DNA of 43,049 bases from Polyangiaceae bacterium (GCA_020846005.1 JADLEQ010000018.1:1-43049); one strand, 5' to 3'; counted from the first letter of the stretch, positions 25,247 to 34,820 are shown. Notes: generated by a model not told the origin, from the letters alone. Program-made: numbers and translations.

Positions 25247-28200
25247 TCAGGAGGGGGCCGGGTTCCCGGTGGGCGCCGGGTCCGAGGAAGCCTGCGGCTC
25301 TTCGCCCTCCGTGGGCTCCAGCAGGTCGTCGATCTCCCGCTCCAGCTCGGGCTGGCGAGCGCGCTCCGGCGCCAGGGAGCGCGGCGCCGGGATCGCGGCG
25401 CCCAGGACGCGGGCCACCAGCGGCCGCTCGCGGAAGAGCGCCCGCAGCTCGGGGCTGCGGATCGAACGCTCCAGGCGCCCCGCATAGCCGGCGGTCCGCT
25501 CCGCCATCGCTCGAGCCTGCGGCGACTGCGCGCGTGTCACCGCCTCGCACGCGAGCGCGCGGGTCTCGAGCCCGTACTCCGAGCCCTGGATGGTGTCGAT
25601 GGCGCCGAGCGCCGTGGTCGCGAGCAGGATCCCGGTGTGGTTCTCGCCGATGTCGACGCGGGCTGCCGCCTCGACCGCCATCGCGTAGAAGTGGAACGCG
25701 ACGTACGCCTGCGCCTCGGCGGACTGCCGCGCGTCGAAGGCGTGCATCACCGCCGCGCCGGCGTCGCCGGACGCGCGGTACAGCAGCGCGCGCAGGATCT
25801 TCTCGTGCACCGAGTCGTACGCGCTGCCGGTCACCTGCGTGAGCGCGCTCGCGTCGCCGACCAGCGCCTCGGCGGGCGCGAGGTCGCCGAGCTCGAGGAG
25901 CACCTCGGCGGTGCCGAGCAGCGTGTCCGCCCGTGAGTCCTGATCGCCGTACCGCTCGTGCGCGTCCCGCGCGCGCCTCAGGTAGGCGAGCCCGCGCGGG
26001 AAGTCCCCCAGCCGGCTGTACGACTGGCCGATGTTGCTCAGCGTCTTTGCCATCTGGAACCGCCCGCCGATGGCCACGTCGATCCGGATGGCGTCGAGCG
26101 CGAGCGCGATGGCGTCCTCGTAGCGCCCGAGGACGAACATGGCGAAGGCGAGCGCGTTCTTCGCCCGCGCCTCCAGCCGCCGGACGCCGCTCGCCCGGAA
26201 CATCGCGATCGCCTCCACGTGAGCCTCGATGGCCTCCTCGACGCGACCCACGCGGCGCAGGAGGGTGCCGCGCGTCCGCAGCACGTCCGCCTTCACGCGG
26301 CTCGGCACGTTCGCGCGGGTGGCCGTCTCGAGCGCGCGGTCGCACGCGGACAGCGCGCCCTGCATGTCCCCGAGATCGCGGAGCATCTCCGCCGCCATGC
26401 TCTGCGCTTGGACCTCCAGCTCGGGCACGCCGCCCTGGGCCGCCGCCCGCTCCGCTCGCTCGACCGTGGTGAGCCCCTTCGAGAGGTGGCCCATGTCGAG
26501 CTCGTAGCGGGCCGAGCGGACCAGCGCCATCGCGACCCAATACGGCTGGCCGCTCTTGCGCGCGAGGCGCCGCAGCGTCTCGAGGTGGCGCCTGCGAGCC
26601 GGGCCGCGGCCGAGGATCCGACACAGCGCCTCGAGCGCCTCGTGCGCCTCCAGGGCCCGCAGGTCGTCCTGCGGCAGGAGCGTGATCGCGCGCCGGTAGT
26701 AGCGCGTCGCGAGCGGCATCTGGTAGCTCGCGCGCGCGGCCGACGCCGCCTCGAGGTAGAGGTCGGCCGCAGCTTCGCGCTCGTTCCCTCGTGTCAGGTG
26801 GGTCGCCACCAGCGCGGCGTTCAGCCCGCGGGACATCGGCGTGGACGCGAGGCGCTGGCCGAGCGCCCGATGCATGCGGACCTTCGTCGGGCCGTCGATG
26901 GCGCCGTACGCCACGTCGCGCAGGAGCGGGTGGCGGACGTCGACCTCCTCGCCCCGCCGGTCGCACACGCCCCGGGCGCAGGCGCGGGTCAACGGCTCGT
27001 CGATGTCGCCGCCGACGAGCTCGGCGAGCACCGACTCCTCGAGCGGGCCGCCGGCGACCGCGAGCCACTCCACGAGCTGCTGCTCGGCGGCGGGCAGATC
27101 GACCATCCGGTCCGCGAGGAGCTGCTCGAGCGTCGAAGGGAGCACGAGCCCGGCGTCCCCCGCCGTCTCCGTGCGGACGAGCTCCTGCGTCCCGTCGGGT
27201 CGCTCCCGGATCGCGAGGTCGCCGCGCTCGAGCAGCGAGTCGACCATCTCCAGGAGGAAGAACGGGTTGCCGCCGGCGCGCGGGAGCACGTCCTGGCACG
27301 CCGCCGCCACGCCCGCCCCGACCCCCAAGCGCGTCTCGAGCAGGCGGACCTGATGCTCGGCGCTGAGTCGCTTGAGCTCGATCCGGACCAGCCCCTCCAA
27401 GAACGGCGCCGCGCGGTCGTCCGGACGGCTCACGAGCACCACCAGCACCGGCACCGGATCCTGACGGGTAGCGAGCTTGACGATCAGCTCGAGGCTGGGC
27501 CGGTCGACCCACTGCACGCCGTCGACGATCACGATGAGCGGCGCCTCGAGCGCCGCCTTGGCGATGAACCGGCGCACGCCGGCCGCGACGAGCCGCTTGT
27601 GGTGGGCCGCGTCGGCTTCGTCGGCGGCGGCCGTGACCGTCCCCGTCGCGAGCTCGGCCAAGCGCTGGGCGAGCTCGGCGCCGTGTCGCCCCGCGGCGAG
27701 CGACCCGAGCGACTCGAGCACCGCGGCCCGCGCCTCTGCGAGCGGCTGATCGGCTCGGATCCCCGTGAGCTCGCGCACCCAGTCCGCGACCGCCGCGAAC
27801 GGCAGCTCGCTCCGCGCCGGCGAGGACTCGAGGCGGAGCACGCGCGCATCCGGTCGTACGTCCGCGAGGAAGGCGTTCACGAGCGCCGTCTTTCCGATCC
27901 CCAGCTCGCCGAACACGACCCGCGTCACGACACGTCCGGCGCCGCCGCCGGGCGCCGCGCTGGTCGCCGCGTGGAACGCCGCGTGCAACTCGGCGACCTC
28001 CGCGTCCCGCCCGACCAGATCGGTGGGCGCGAGCGCGGCCTCGTTCGCGCGCTCGTCGCGCGTGAGGGGTCGGACCAGCCCGTAGACGCGCATGTCCCTC
28101 GGCAGGCTCGCGTCGCTCGGCCCGTCGAGCGAGATCGTGGGCGCGTCCTCCCAGACGAATTCCCGCCGCACCAGGCGGTAGAGGCCGCCAGCGACCCACG

Positions 28201-29734
28201 TCGCGCCGCGCGGCGCGTGCGTCCCCAGGACCTCCGCGAGGTGGGTGGCTGGCTCCGCCAGCTCGTGGTCCACGAGGTGCCCGGCGGCGTCGCGGAGCCC
28301 GCTGGCGATCCCACGCACGATCCCGATGCAGCACCCGAGCTCGACGGGCATGTCGCCGGAGAACCCCTGCACGGCCTCGTGCACGTCGATGGCGAGCCAC
28401 GCCGCGTCGACCGCGGCGCGCGACGGGTTGGCGAGCAGCCCCACGATCGCGTGCGCCACGGCCGCCCCCCCTCCGGGCGCGCGCTCGTGCCACACGAGCC
28501 GCGCGCCTCGCTTGTACGCGATCTCGTCCAGCGTCGTCCGGAGGCGGTCGAGGAACGCGGAGCACGGGAGCACGCCGATCTCGCGCTCGAGCTCGTCGAG
28601 GCCCTGCAGGTGGATGTCGGCGACCGCGACGTGCCGGACCTCGCGCCCCGACTGCCGATCGAGGGCGCGCCGGCGGTGGCCCGGGCCGGTGTCGGCGGCC
28701 TCCGCCTCGGACGGATCGCGCTCCGCGTCGCTGTCGCTCCCGGCGCCCGAGCTCATCGCGACGCTCGCTTCGGGCGGCCCCGCGACCCCCGGCGACGTGT
28801 GCTCCCGGCTGACGAGCCCGCCGACGACGCCCTCGAGGACGTGCGCGTCGACGAGCTGCTGGTGCTGGAAGAGCGCGTGCGTCACCGCGTGCGCGAGCTC
28901 CCGGGCCGACTGGAAGCGGGCGGCGGGATCGCGCGCCAGCGCCTTCATCACGATGGCCTCGAGCGTCGGCGGGACCTCACGCGCGTACGTGCTCGGCGGC
29001 TCGATGTGGCACGCGCGGACGGCCTCGAGCAGCTCCTGCCCATCCAGCCCCGCGTGCATCGGGCGCCCGGTGAGGAGCTCGTGCACGACGACCCCGAGCG
29101 AGAACACGTCGGTCCGCCGATCGACGCGATCCCCCGCCGCCTGCTCGGGCGACATGTAGGCCGTCTTGCCCTTGAGCACCCCCGGCTCCTCGCGGAAGAG
29201 GTTGGCCGTGGCGATGCCGAAGTCAGCGATCTTCACCGCGCCGTCGTACGAGAGCAGCACGTTCTGCGGGGACACGTCACGATGGACGATGTCGAGCGGC
29301 GCGCCGCCCTCGTCCTTGCGCTCGTGCGCGTAGTGGAGCCCCTTGGCGACCTCTCCGGCGATGTACGCGACGACCCACGGCGGCAGGCGGGTCGAGCGCG
29401 CGGCCGCCGCCTTGGCGAGCTTGCGGAGATCCGGCCCCTCGACATACTCCATGCTGAGGAGCTGGCCCTCGTCGCCGTAGTCCTGGAATTCGTAGACCTG
29501 GACGATGTTCGGGTGGTTGAGCCGCGTGGCGAGCTGCGCCTCCTCGGCGAACATGGTGCGGAAACGGCGCGACGAGCCGTGCGCGGGCAGGACCCGCTTC
29601 AGCACCAGCAGCTTGTACGTCCCCTCGGCGCCGCGCTTCTTCGCCAGGAAGACCTCGGCCATGCCGCCCACGCCGAGGCGGCGCACGATCTCGAACTCGG
29701 CGATCTGGCGGGGGACGGCCTCGGGCGTCGTCAT
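25247..29734 (-). CDS. Ser/Thr kinase - cyclase-like - STAND ATPase - TPR signalling protein
   Basis: 1495 residues, cytoplasmic. Kinase domain about 14-290: catalytic Lys46, HRDVSPQN (Asp153), DFG (171-173), MSPEQ. After a linker, about 368-556 resembles a class III nucleotide cyclase fold (start VADIHLQG, end MRVYGLVRPL) but lacks the second metal-binding Asp, so it is probably regulatory. An AAA/STAND-type ATPase follows: Walker A GELGIGKT (609-616) and Walker B LIVIVDGVQWVD (733-744). From about 1000 to the end are TPR-like helical repeats. This order is a known multidomain kinase type in myxobacteria (PknK-like). Its ATG overlaps the stop of the upstream kinase as ATGA, implying coupled, stoichiometric translation. 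Confidence 0.9.
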   Translation of the reverse strand: MTTPEAVPRQIAEFEIVRRLGVGGMAEVFLAKKRGAEGTYKLLVLKRVLPAHGSSRRFRTMFAEEAQLATRLNHPNIVQVYEFQDYGDEGQLLSMEYVEGPDLRKLAKAAAARSTRLPPWVVAYIAGEVAKGLHYAHERKDEGGAPLDIVHRDVSPQNVLLSYDGAVKIADFGIATANLFREEPGVLKGKTAYMSPEQAAGDRVDRRTDVFSLGVVVHELLTGRPMHAGLDGQELLEAVRACHIEPPSTYAREVPPTLEAIVMKALARDPAARFQSARELAHAVTHALFQHQQLVDAHVLEGVVGGLVSREHTSPGVAGPPEASVAMSSGAGSDSDAERDPSEAEAADTGPGHRRRALDRQSGREVRHVAVADIHLQGLDELEREIGVLPCSAFLDRLRTTLDEIAYKRGARLVWHERAPGGGAAVAHAIVGLLANPSRAAVDAAWLAIDVHEAVQGFSGDMPVELGCCIGIVRGIASGLRDAAGHLVDHELAEPATHLAEVLGTHAPRGATWVAGGLYRLVRREFVWEDAPTISLDGPSDASLPRDMRVYGLVRPLTRDERANEAALAPTDLVGRDAEVAELHAAFHAATSAAPGGGAGRVVTRVVFGELGIGKTALVNAFLADVRPDARVLRLESSPARSELPFAAVADWVRELTGIRADQPLAEARAAVLESLGSLAAGRHGAELAQRLAELATGTVTAAADEADAAHHKRLVAAGVRRFIAKAALEAPLIVIVDGVQWVDRPSLELIVKLATRQDPVPVLVVLVSRPDDRAAPFLEGLVRIELKRLSAEHQVRLLETRLGVGAGVAAACQDVLPRAGGNPFFLLEMVDSLLERGDLAIRERPDGTQELVRTETAGDAGLVLPSTLEQLLADRMVDLPAAEQQLVEWLAVAGGPLEESVLAELVGGDIDEPLTRACARGVCDRRGEEVDVRHPLLRDVAYGAIDGPTKVRMHRALGQRLASTPMSRGLNAALVATHLTRGNEREAAADLYLEAASAARASYQMPLATRYYRRAITLLPQDDLRALEAHEALEALCRILGRGPARRRHLETLRRLARKSGQPYWVAMALVRSARYELDMGHLSKGLTTVERAERAAAQGGVPELEVQAQSMAAEMLRDLGDMQGALSACDRALETATRANVPSRVKADVLRTRGTLLRRVGRVEEAIEAHVEAIAMFRASGVRRLEARAKNALAFAMFVLGRYEDAIALALDAIRIDVAIGGRFQMAKTLSNIGQSYSRLGDFPRGLAYLRRARDAHERYGDQDSRADTLLGTAEVLLELGDLAPAEALVGDASALTQVTGSAYDSVHEKILRALLYRASGDAGAAVMHAFDARQSAEAQAYVAFHFYAMAVEAAARVDIGENHTGILLATTALGAIDTIQGSEYGLETRALACEAVTRAQSPQARAMAERTAGYAGRLERSIRSPELRALFRERPLVARVLGAAIPAPRSLAPERARQPELEREIDDLLEPTEGEEPQASSDPAPTGNPAPS

Positions 29735-31734
29735 GCCCGGCCTCTTCGCGCCGTGTCCCCGGGCGCCGCCCCCGCGCCGATCTGCGACTGCGAGGCGCGG
29801 CACTCGAGGACACCGCCGTCCGCCGTCATCGCCGTCGTGCTCGCCACGTCGGCCAGGATGCTGACGAACGGCGCCGTCCAGCGCGGATCGCGCCACACGC
29901 GCGCCCAGCGCGTCCCTTGCGCGGTGCCCATCCAGAGCTCCCCAGCCCCCCCCACCCATTCGCGGTCCAGTACGTCGAGCGCGGCCGAGGCGAGCGCGGG
30001 GCTGCCCTCGATCGTAGGGTGCGTCACCCCGGTCGCCGTCGCGCGGAGCACATAGCCGCCCGCCCCGACGGCGAGCGCGATCCCGCGCTCCGGGCGCCCC
30101 GCGCACGCGACCACCGGGCGGCCGGGGGGCGGCTCCAGCGGCTGGACGTGCCACTCGAGCGGCGCGTAGAGCGCGACGTACCCCCGCCCGTCTTCGCGGC
30201 GACCGACGACGAGCCAGCGGGAGTCGTCCAGCCGCGCGACGCCCGCGACGCACGCGACGCCAGGCAGCGGGAGCGGCTTGAGCCAGCGCGTCCCCACCAG
30301 CCCGTAGAGGAGCGGCGGACGCCCAGGCCCCATCGCGACGACGACCGCGAGATCTCCGAGATCGCCGCTCGCGTCGACGAACGACACGGACTCGTCCGGC
30401 CCGCGGAGCACCCGCGAGACGCCGCTCCGGGAGTACTCGGCCAGCGTCGCCCGATCGCTGCCGACGAGCCAGCGGCCGGAGGCGATGCGGCGCACGAACC
30501 TCGCGCCGTTCGCGACCGGGAGATCCCCCGCCGGCGCGGGAGTCCACGTGGTGCCGTTCCAGTGCTCGAGCCCGTGGCTCGTGAGCGCCAGGCACTGGCC
30601 GTCACCGTCCCAGCCCACGCTCGCGATCACGCGGCCGTCGCCCGGCGGGTGCCGCACCGTCCACGTCCAGCCCGGCGTCGCGTCGGCGACCTGGAGCTGC
30701 ATGAAGCTCCGCAGGTGGCGTCGCGAGGGGCCGCCCGGGCGGTGGCCGGCGAGCCACGGGAGGACGCTCGCCGCGAAGGCCTTGGCCGTGGCCGGCCGCC
30801 GCTTGGGATCGATCGAGGTCGCGCGCGCCAGGGCGTCGTCGATCGCGGCGCACGCGGGGGGGCTCTCGCGGAGCTCGGGGCACAGCGTGCGGGTCTCGAG
30901 CAGCGTGCGGCGCTTCTCCGCGCGGACGGCCATCAGCGCCTGCACGGGGTTGCTCACCTCGAAGTACTGCTGGCCCGTCAGCACGAAGTACGTGACGACG
31001 GCGAAGCTGAAGATGTCCGACCAGGGGCCGACGCCCACGCCGTCGCCCGCGAACGCCTGCTCCGGCGCGATGTACCCGGGCGTGCCGAGCATCACCTCGC
31101 CGAAGGTGTTGCCGACGCCGAGCGGCCGCGCGATGCCGAAGTCCGAGATCTTGAAGACCTCGTGGTCGTCGAACCCGCAGCAGAGGACGTTGTTGGGCGT
31201 GATGTCCCGGTGGATCACGCCGACCTCGTGGATGTCGGTGAGGCCCTCGGCCACGTGGGTGAGGCAGCGGCTGACGCGCTCCGGCTCGAACGCGAACTGG
31301 GTCGTGCGCACCGAGTAGGCGACCCGGTCCTCGAGCGTGGTCCCCTCGAGCCCGCCGTGGACGTACTCGACGGCGAGCCAGGGCAGCGCGAGCTGCCTCG
31401 ACGCGTGGACGTGGTCGAGGCGGCCAGTGTCGATCAGGCGTACGACGAAGGCCGTCGGCGGGACGCGCTCGTTCAGGCGCCCGAGCGCCACGGCCTCCTT
31501 CTGCACCACGCGGTCGGCGGTCTCGCCGGCCTCGAGCACCACCCGCGGCAGGATGATCTTGACGACCACCGGCGAGGCGCCCACCGGCGACTCGCGCAGG
31601 GCGAAGTACGCTGCGGCCGTGCCGCCGACGCCCAGCTTGCGCTCGATCCGATACGACACCTCCGCGTGCACGTCGGACCGCAGCGACGCGCCGAGGAACG
31701 GGTCGGTCGTCGAAGGAGGTCCGCTCAGCGACAT
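29731..31734 (-). CDS. Ser/Thr protein kinase with C-terminal propeller-like region
   Basis: 667 residues, cytoplasmic, no obvious transmembrane helix. Kinase domain about 28-330: glycine loop LGVGGTAAAYF, catalytic Lys59 (VVVKII), HRDITPNN (Asp177), DFG (198-200), APEQ (224-227). The remaining 330 residues are rich in short beta strands with Trp and Gly (SVGWDGDGQCLALTSHG, RWLVVGRR, VVACAGRP, GGYVLRAT), suggesting a beta-propeller-like sensor. ATG at 31734 is preferred to an in-frame GTG at 31746 because the -10 box TATCGT overlaps the latter. Probably a two-kinase signalling operon with the following gene. Confidence 0.87.
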   Translation of the reverse strand: MSLSGPPSTTDPFLGASLRSDVHAEVSYRIERKLGVGGTAAAYFALRESPVGASPVVVKIILPRVVLEAGETADRVVQKEAVALGRLNERVPPTAFVVRLIDTGRLDHVHASRQLALPWLAVEYVHGGLEGTTLEDRVAYSVRTTQFAFEPERVSRCLTHVAEGLTDIHEVGVIHRDITPNNVLCCGFDDHEVFKISDFGIARPLGVGNTFGEVMLGTPGYIAPEQAFAGDGVGVGPWSDIFSFAVVTYFVLTGQQYFEVSNPVQALMAVRAEKRRTLLETRTLCPELRESPPACAAIDDALARATSIDPKRRPATAKAFAASVLPWLAGHRPGGPSRRHLRSFMQLQVADATPGWTWTVRHPPGDGRVIASVGWDGDGQCLALTSHGLEHWNGTTWTPAPAGDLPVANGARFVRRIASGRWLVGSDRATLAEYSRSGVSRVLRGPDESVSFVDASGDLGDLAVVVAMGPGRPPLLYGLVGTRWLKPLPLPGVACVAGVARLDDSRWLVVGRREDGRGYVALYAPLEWHVQPLEPPPGRPVVACAGRPERGIALAVGAGGYVLRATATGVTHPTIEGSPALASAALDVLDREWVGGAGELWMGTAQGTRWARVWRDPRWTAPFVSILADVASTTAMTADGGVLECRASQSQIGAGAAPGDTARRGRA

Positions 31735-31750
31735 GGGGCCCCTCACGATA
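31732..31750 (-). promoter_or_regulatory. Candidate short-leader promoter -10 (TATCGT) of the kinase pair
   Basis: On the minus strand TATCGT (31750-31745) lies 10 bases before the ATG at 31734, giving a leader of about 4 bases. The G-rich GAGGGG inside could double as a weak ribosome site. Confidence 0.4.
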
Positions 31751-31825
31751 CCAAGAAGTCGCCCGAGCGCGCCGCGCTCGCGTCCGGAGGCTCCGCCGCG
31801 GCTGCCGCCACGCTGGCCTTTCGGC

Positions 31826-31841
31826 TAGGCTCTCGACGATG
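31826..31841 (+). promoter_or_regulatory. Leaderless promoter -10 (TAGGCT) of the multiheme lipoprotein
   Basis: TAGGCT at 31826-31831 ends 7 bases before the ATG at 31839; no Shine-Dalgarno site. It is divergent from the kinase promoter. Confidence 0.55.
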
Positions 31842-33446
31842 CGCCCCGCTCTGCGCCCCGTGCTCGTCGCCGCGGCCGCCGTGTTCGCGTCGTTCGGCTG
31901 CGGGAGCTGCCGCCGGACGCGCCCGCCGGAGGCGGCGCCGCCCCCCCCTCCCGCCATCCGTCTCTTCGTGCTGGGTGGGGTCGCGGGAGCCCTCGAGCCG
32001 TGCGGGTGCCAGAAGGACATGCTGGGTGGCCTCGACCACGTCGCGGCGCTCGTCCGCGCGCGGGGAGGCGAGGCGGCGGGGTGGGCGACCGTCGCGGCGG
32101 GGCCGCAGTTCTTCATGGAGCCGCGGCTGGAGCCGGCGCGTCGGCAGCAGGACGAGTGGAAGGCGGGTGCCATCGCGGACGCGCTCCGCGCGATCGAGCT
32201 GCGCGCGTGGGCGCCCGGGATGAACGACTGGGCTGCCGGCGGCGTGGCGCTCGGCGAGCTGCGCGAGCGCTCCGGTGGGGTGGCGCTCGCGGCCAACCTG
32301 ACGGCGGCGCCCGCCCTCGAGGGCGTCCGGATCGCGGAGGTCGGCGGCGTGAAGGTGGGGTTCGTCGGCCTGAGCCTCCCGCGCTCGCCGCTCGGGTCGC
32401 CGGACGGCGTGGCGATCGCGGAGGCGCGCCCGGCGCTCGGGCGGGGGATCGCGGAGCTCGAAGAGCGCGGCGCTCGAGTCCGGGTGGCGCTGCTCGCGAT
32501 GCCGCGGGGCGAGGCGCTGCGGCTCGCCGAGGCGGAGCCCACGCTGGATCTGGTCGTCATCGGGAAACCCTGGGACAAGGGCGAGGGGAACGACGCGCCC
32601 ACGCCCGCCGTGCTCGTCGGGTCGACGCTGGTCGTCGAGCCGCCGAACCACGCGCAAGCGGTCGCCATCGTCGACCTCCACCTCCGTGGGCCGGGGCCGC
32701 TCGCGGACGGCCACGGGCTCGAGGCCGGTGAGCGGCGCGCGTCGCTCGAGCGGCGCATCGCGGAGCTCGAGCAGCGCCTGGCCACGTCGGCGGACCCGGC
32801 GTCCGGGGCGCGCGCCGAGGACGTCGCCGCGCGCAGGGTGGACCTCGAGCGGGCGCGCGCCGAGCTCGGCGGGCTCCCGGCGGGTTCGCCGCCCGCGGCG
32901 GGCAACTACTTCCGCTACGAGCTGGCGCTGGTCCGTGAAGCAGCCGGCGTCGATCCTACCGTGGCCGCGGCGATGGGGACGCTCTACCGCAGGATCAACG
33001 AGCACAACCGCGAAGCGTTCCGCGACCGTAAGCCGGCGGAGGTGCCCGCCGGCGAGAGCGGGTTCGTGGGAGTCGAGCGGTGCGCGACCTGCCATGCCTC
33101 TGCCGTCGAGTTCTGGCGGCGTACGCCCCACTCCCGCGCGTACGCGACGCTCGAGAGCCAACACAAGCAGTTCAACCTCGAGTGTGTGGGTTGCCACGTG
33201 ACCGGCTACGATCGACCCGGCGGCTCCACGGTGACGCACGTCGCCGGGCTCGAGGCGGTGCAGTGCGAGAACTGCCATGGTCCCGGGTCGCGCCATGTAG
33301 GCAACCCGGGCAGCTCCGCGTACATCACCCGACGCCCGGCCGAGAACCTCTGCGCAGGCCAGTGCCATCACTCGCCGCACGTGTTACCCGACTGGAACGC
33401 GGCAGACGCGCTGCGGAAGGTCGTGGGCCCCGGTCACGGGGGATGA
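31839..33446 (+). CDS. Multiheme cytochrome lipoprotein with UshA-like N-terminal domain
   Basis: 535 residues. The signal peptide ends in FASFGC (Cys21). About 45-290 resembles the UshA/5'-nucleotidase-like phosphoesterase fold (GALEPCGCQKDMLGGLDHV, a feature of the UshA-like cytochrome-fusion family), but the usual Asp/His metal ligands are missing, so it may be inactive. A charged helical stretch leads to the heme part: CATCH (415-419), CVGCH (449-453), CENCH (476-480) and CAGQCH (505-510). Three are canonical CxxCH sites; the fourth is a CX3CH variant. The C-terminal part resembles cytochrome c-554-type multiheme proteins. Expected role: electron transfer at the cell envelope. The MglA-like GTPase gene follows after 37 bases. 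Confidence 0.85.
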   Translation: MRPALRPVLVAAAAVFASFGCGSCRRTRPPEAAPPPPPAIRLFVLGGVAGALEPCGCQKDMLGGLDHVAALVRARGGEAAGWATVAAGPQFFMEPRLEPARRQQDEWKAGAIADALRAIELRAWAPGMNDWAAGGVALGELRERSGGVALAANLTAAPALEGVRIAEVGGVKVGFVGLSLPRSPLGSPDGVAIAEARPALGRGIAELEERGARVRVALLAMPRGEALRLAEAEPTLDLVVIGKPWDKGEGNDAPTPAVLVGSTLVVEPPNHAQAVAIVDLHLRGPGPLADGHGLEAGERRASLERRIAELEQRLATSADPASGARAEDVAARRVDLERARAELGGLPAGSPPAAGNYFRYELALVREAAGVDPTVAAAMGTLYRRINEHNREAFRDRKPAEVPAGESGFVGVERCATCHASAVEFWRRTPHSRAYATLESQHKQFNLECVGCHVTGYDRPGGSTVTHVAGLEAVQCENCHGPGSRHVGNPGSSAYITRRPAENLCAGQCHHSPHVLPDWNAADALRKVVGPGHGG

Positions 33447-33483
33447 CGAACGACTCTCTCCCTCGCGAGCCACGAGCCGATCC

Positions 33484-34248
33484 ATGCCGAGCATCAGTCA
33501 CCAGAAGCGCGAGGTGCTGCTGAAGCTCGTGTATTACGGCCCCGGGCTCGGCGGGAAGACGACGAACCTCGAGTGGATCCATGCCCGCGCGAGGCCCGAG
33601 CACCGCGGCAAGCTGCTCAGCCTGAACACCGACGCGGAGCGGACGCTCTTCTTCGATCTGCTCCCAGTCGATCTCGGGAGGTTCAAGGGCTACGCGATCC
33701 GGCTGCACCTCTGCACCGTGCCCGGCCAGATCGCGTACGACCGCACGCGCCAGCTCATCCTGAAGAACGTCGACGGCGTCGTGTTCGTCGTCGACAGCCA
33801 GCTCGAGCAGCTCGAGGCGAACGCGGAGAGCCTGATCAACCTGCGGAACAACCTCCGGCTCCAGGGCGTGGATCCCGATCGCCTCCCCGTGGTGGTGCAG
33901 TACAACAAGCGCGACGTCCCGGGCGTGCTCGCGCCGGAGGAGCTGCGGGCGGCGCTCGGCGTACCGCCGGGGGTCGTCGAGCGCGAGGCGGTCGCCACGC
34001 GCGGGGTCGGCGTGTTCGAGACGCTGAAGAGCGTCGTCACCGAGTGCCTGAAGCTCGTCGGGGATCCGGCGGCCGCGGCGGAGGGGCGCACGCCGTCGAT
34101 CCTGCCAGGCCAGCGGGCGAGCATGTACCCCGGCGCGCTCGCGCCCGTCGCGCCGCGCGCGGCGGCGCCCGCCGGCGACGGCGCGGACACCTCCGGCGTG
34201 CCGCGCGCGCCCCGCCTCCCCACCCTCGCCGACGACGACGGCACCTGA
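33484..34248 (+). CDS. MglA-type small GTPase with disordered C-terminal tail
   Basis: 254 residues. The N-terminal 190 are an MglA-family Ras-like GTPase: P-loop GPGLGGKT (19-26), TLFFDLLPVDLG, the MglA-specific PM3 motif TVPGQ (78-82) with Thr replacing the usual Asp, and NKRD (141-144). MglA proteins control cell polarity and gliding motility, with MglB as GAP and RomR as effector. This protein carries about 60 extra residues, Pro/Ala/Gly-rich and probably disordered, absent from canonical MglA (about 195 residues), so it is likely one of the paralogs. No mglB gene is next to it. It follows the multiheme lipoprotein closely and may be co-transcribed. Confidence 0.87.
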   Translation: MPSISHQKREVLLKLVYYGPGLGGKTTNLEWIHARARPEHRGKLLSLNTDAERTLFFDLLPVDLGRFKGYAIRLHLCTVPGQIAYDRTRQLILKNVDGVVFVVDSQLEQLEANAESLINLRNNLRLQGVDPDRLPVVVQYNKRDVPGVLAPEELRAALGVPPGVVEREAVATRGVGVFETLKSVVTECLKLVGDPAAAAEGRTPSILPGQRASMYPGALAPVAPRAAAPAGDGADTSGVPRAPRLPTLADDDGT

Positions 34249-34350
34249 CCGGAGGCGTCCCGGCCAGCCGACCGCGGCCGCGGAGAGAGGGCACGCGCGC
34301 CCGCCCGGCCGCGCGCGCCGCGTTCGGTTGACGCGCGCGAGCGAGGGCCC

Positions 34351-34367
34351 TATGCGACCGCTCCTTG
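34351..34367 (+). promoter_or_regulatory. Possible leaderless -10 (TATGCG) of the small lipoprotein
   Basis: TATGCG at 34351-34356 ends 8 bases before the TTG at 34365. Weak match, but no ribosome site is present. Confidence 0.3.
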
Positions 34368-34820
34368 GCTGCGTTCCTCTCGAGTGGGGCAGGGTCGGTA
34401 CGCGCGCTCGTCTTCGTGCTCGCGAGCGCGGGGCTGCCGCTGGTCGCGTGCGACGACGAGAGCTCCTCGAAGTCTCGGCGGGGTGGCGGCGCGGGGGACG
34501 CGGCCGCCGAGGGCTCCCTCGGTGGGAACGCGGGCGCGGGGAGCGGCGGGTCCTCCGGGGCCGGCGGCAGCGCCGGGCTCGCGGGCGCGGGTGGCGCCGC
34601 GGGCGCGGCGGGTGCCGACGCCGGGCCGGCGGACTCCGGGCCCGATGCGCCGGTCCCCGAGCCCGGCCAGCCCGGCGTCGACCTGGTCGGCGGCGGGGTG
34701 ACGATGTCGAGCGCGAACCATCGCGCGATCGTCACGCTCGGCCAAGCGCCGGGCGGGAACGGTGTGAGCACCTCGGCGGGCCACCGCTTCGTCGGGGGCG
34801 TCGTGGGCGCGACCCAGTGA
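34365..34820 (+). CDS. Small Gly-rich lipoprotein with GQ-type C-terminal motif
   Basis: 151 residues. The TTG start is chosen because it opens a signal peptide ending in LPLVAC (Cys29); the nearby ATG at 34352 is in another frame. Asp-Asp after the lipidated Cys would, by the E. coli rule, favour inner-membrane retention, but that rule is unproven here. A Gly/Ala/Ser linker of about 70 residues leads to a short conserved-looking end: [13 protein letters not shown] and [12 protein letters not shown]. From memory, a similar S-x-x-Y-x-L-x-x-x-x-G-Q pattern occurs in many secreted bacterial proteins of unknown role. It lies 49 bases before the collagen-like gene and is probably its operon partner. 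Confidence 0.65.
   Translation: MAAFLSSGAGSVRALVFVLASAGLPLVACDDESSSKSRRGGGAGDAAAEGSLGGNAGAGSGGSSGAGGSAGLAGAGGAAGAAGADAGPADSGPDAPVPEPGQPGVDLVGGGVTMSSANHRAIVTLGQAPGGNGVSTSAGHRFVGGVVGATQ

Noticed and set aside
25958-30055. Very long plus-strand frame opposite the kinase pair
   Set aside because: The minus strand carries full kinase and Walker motifs; the plus frame is Arg/His/Asp-rich shadow sequence.
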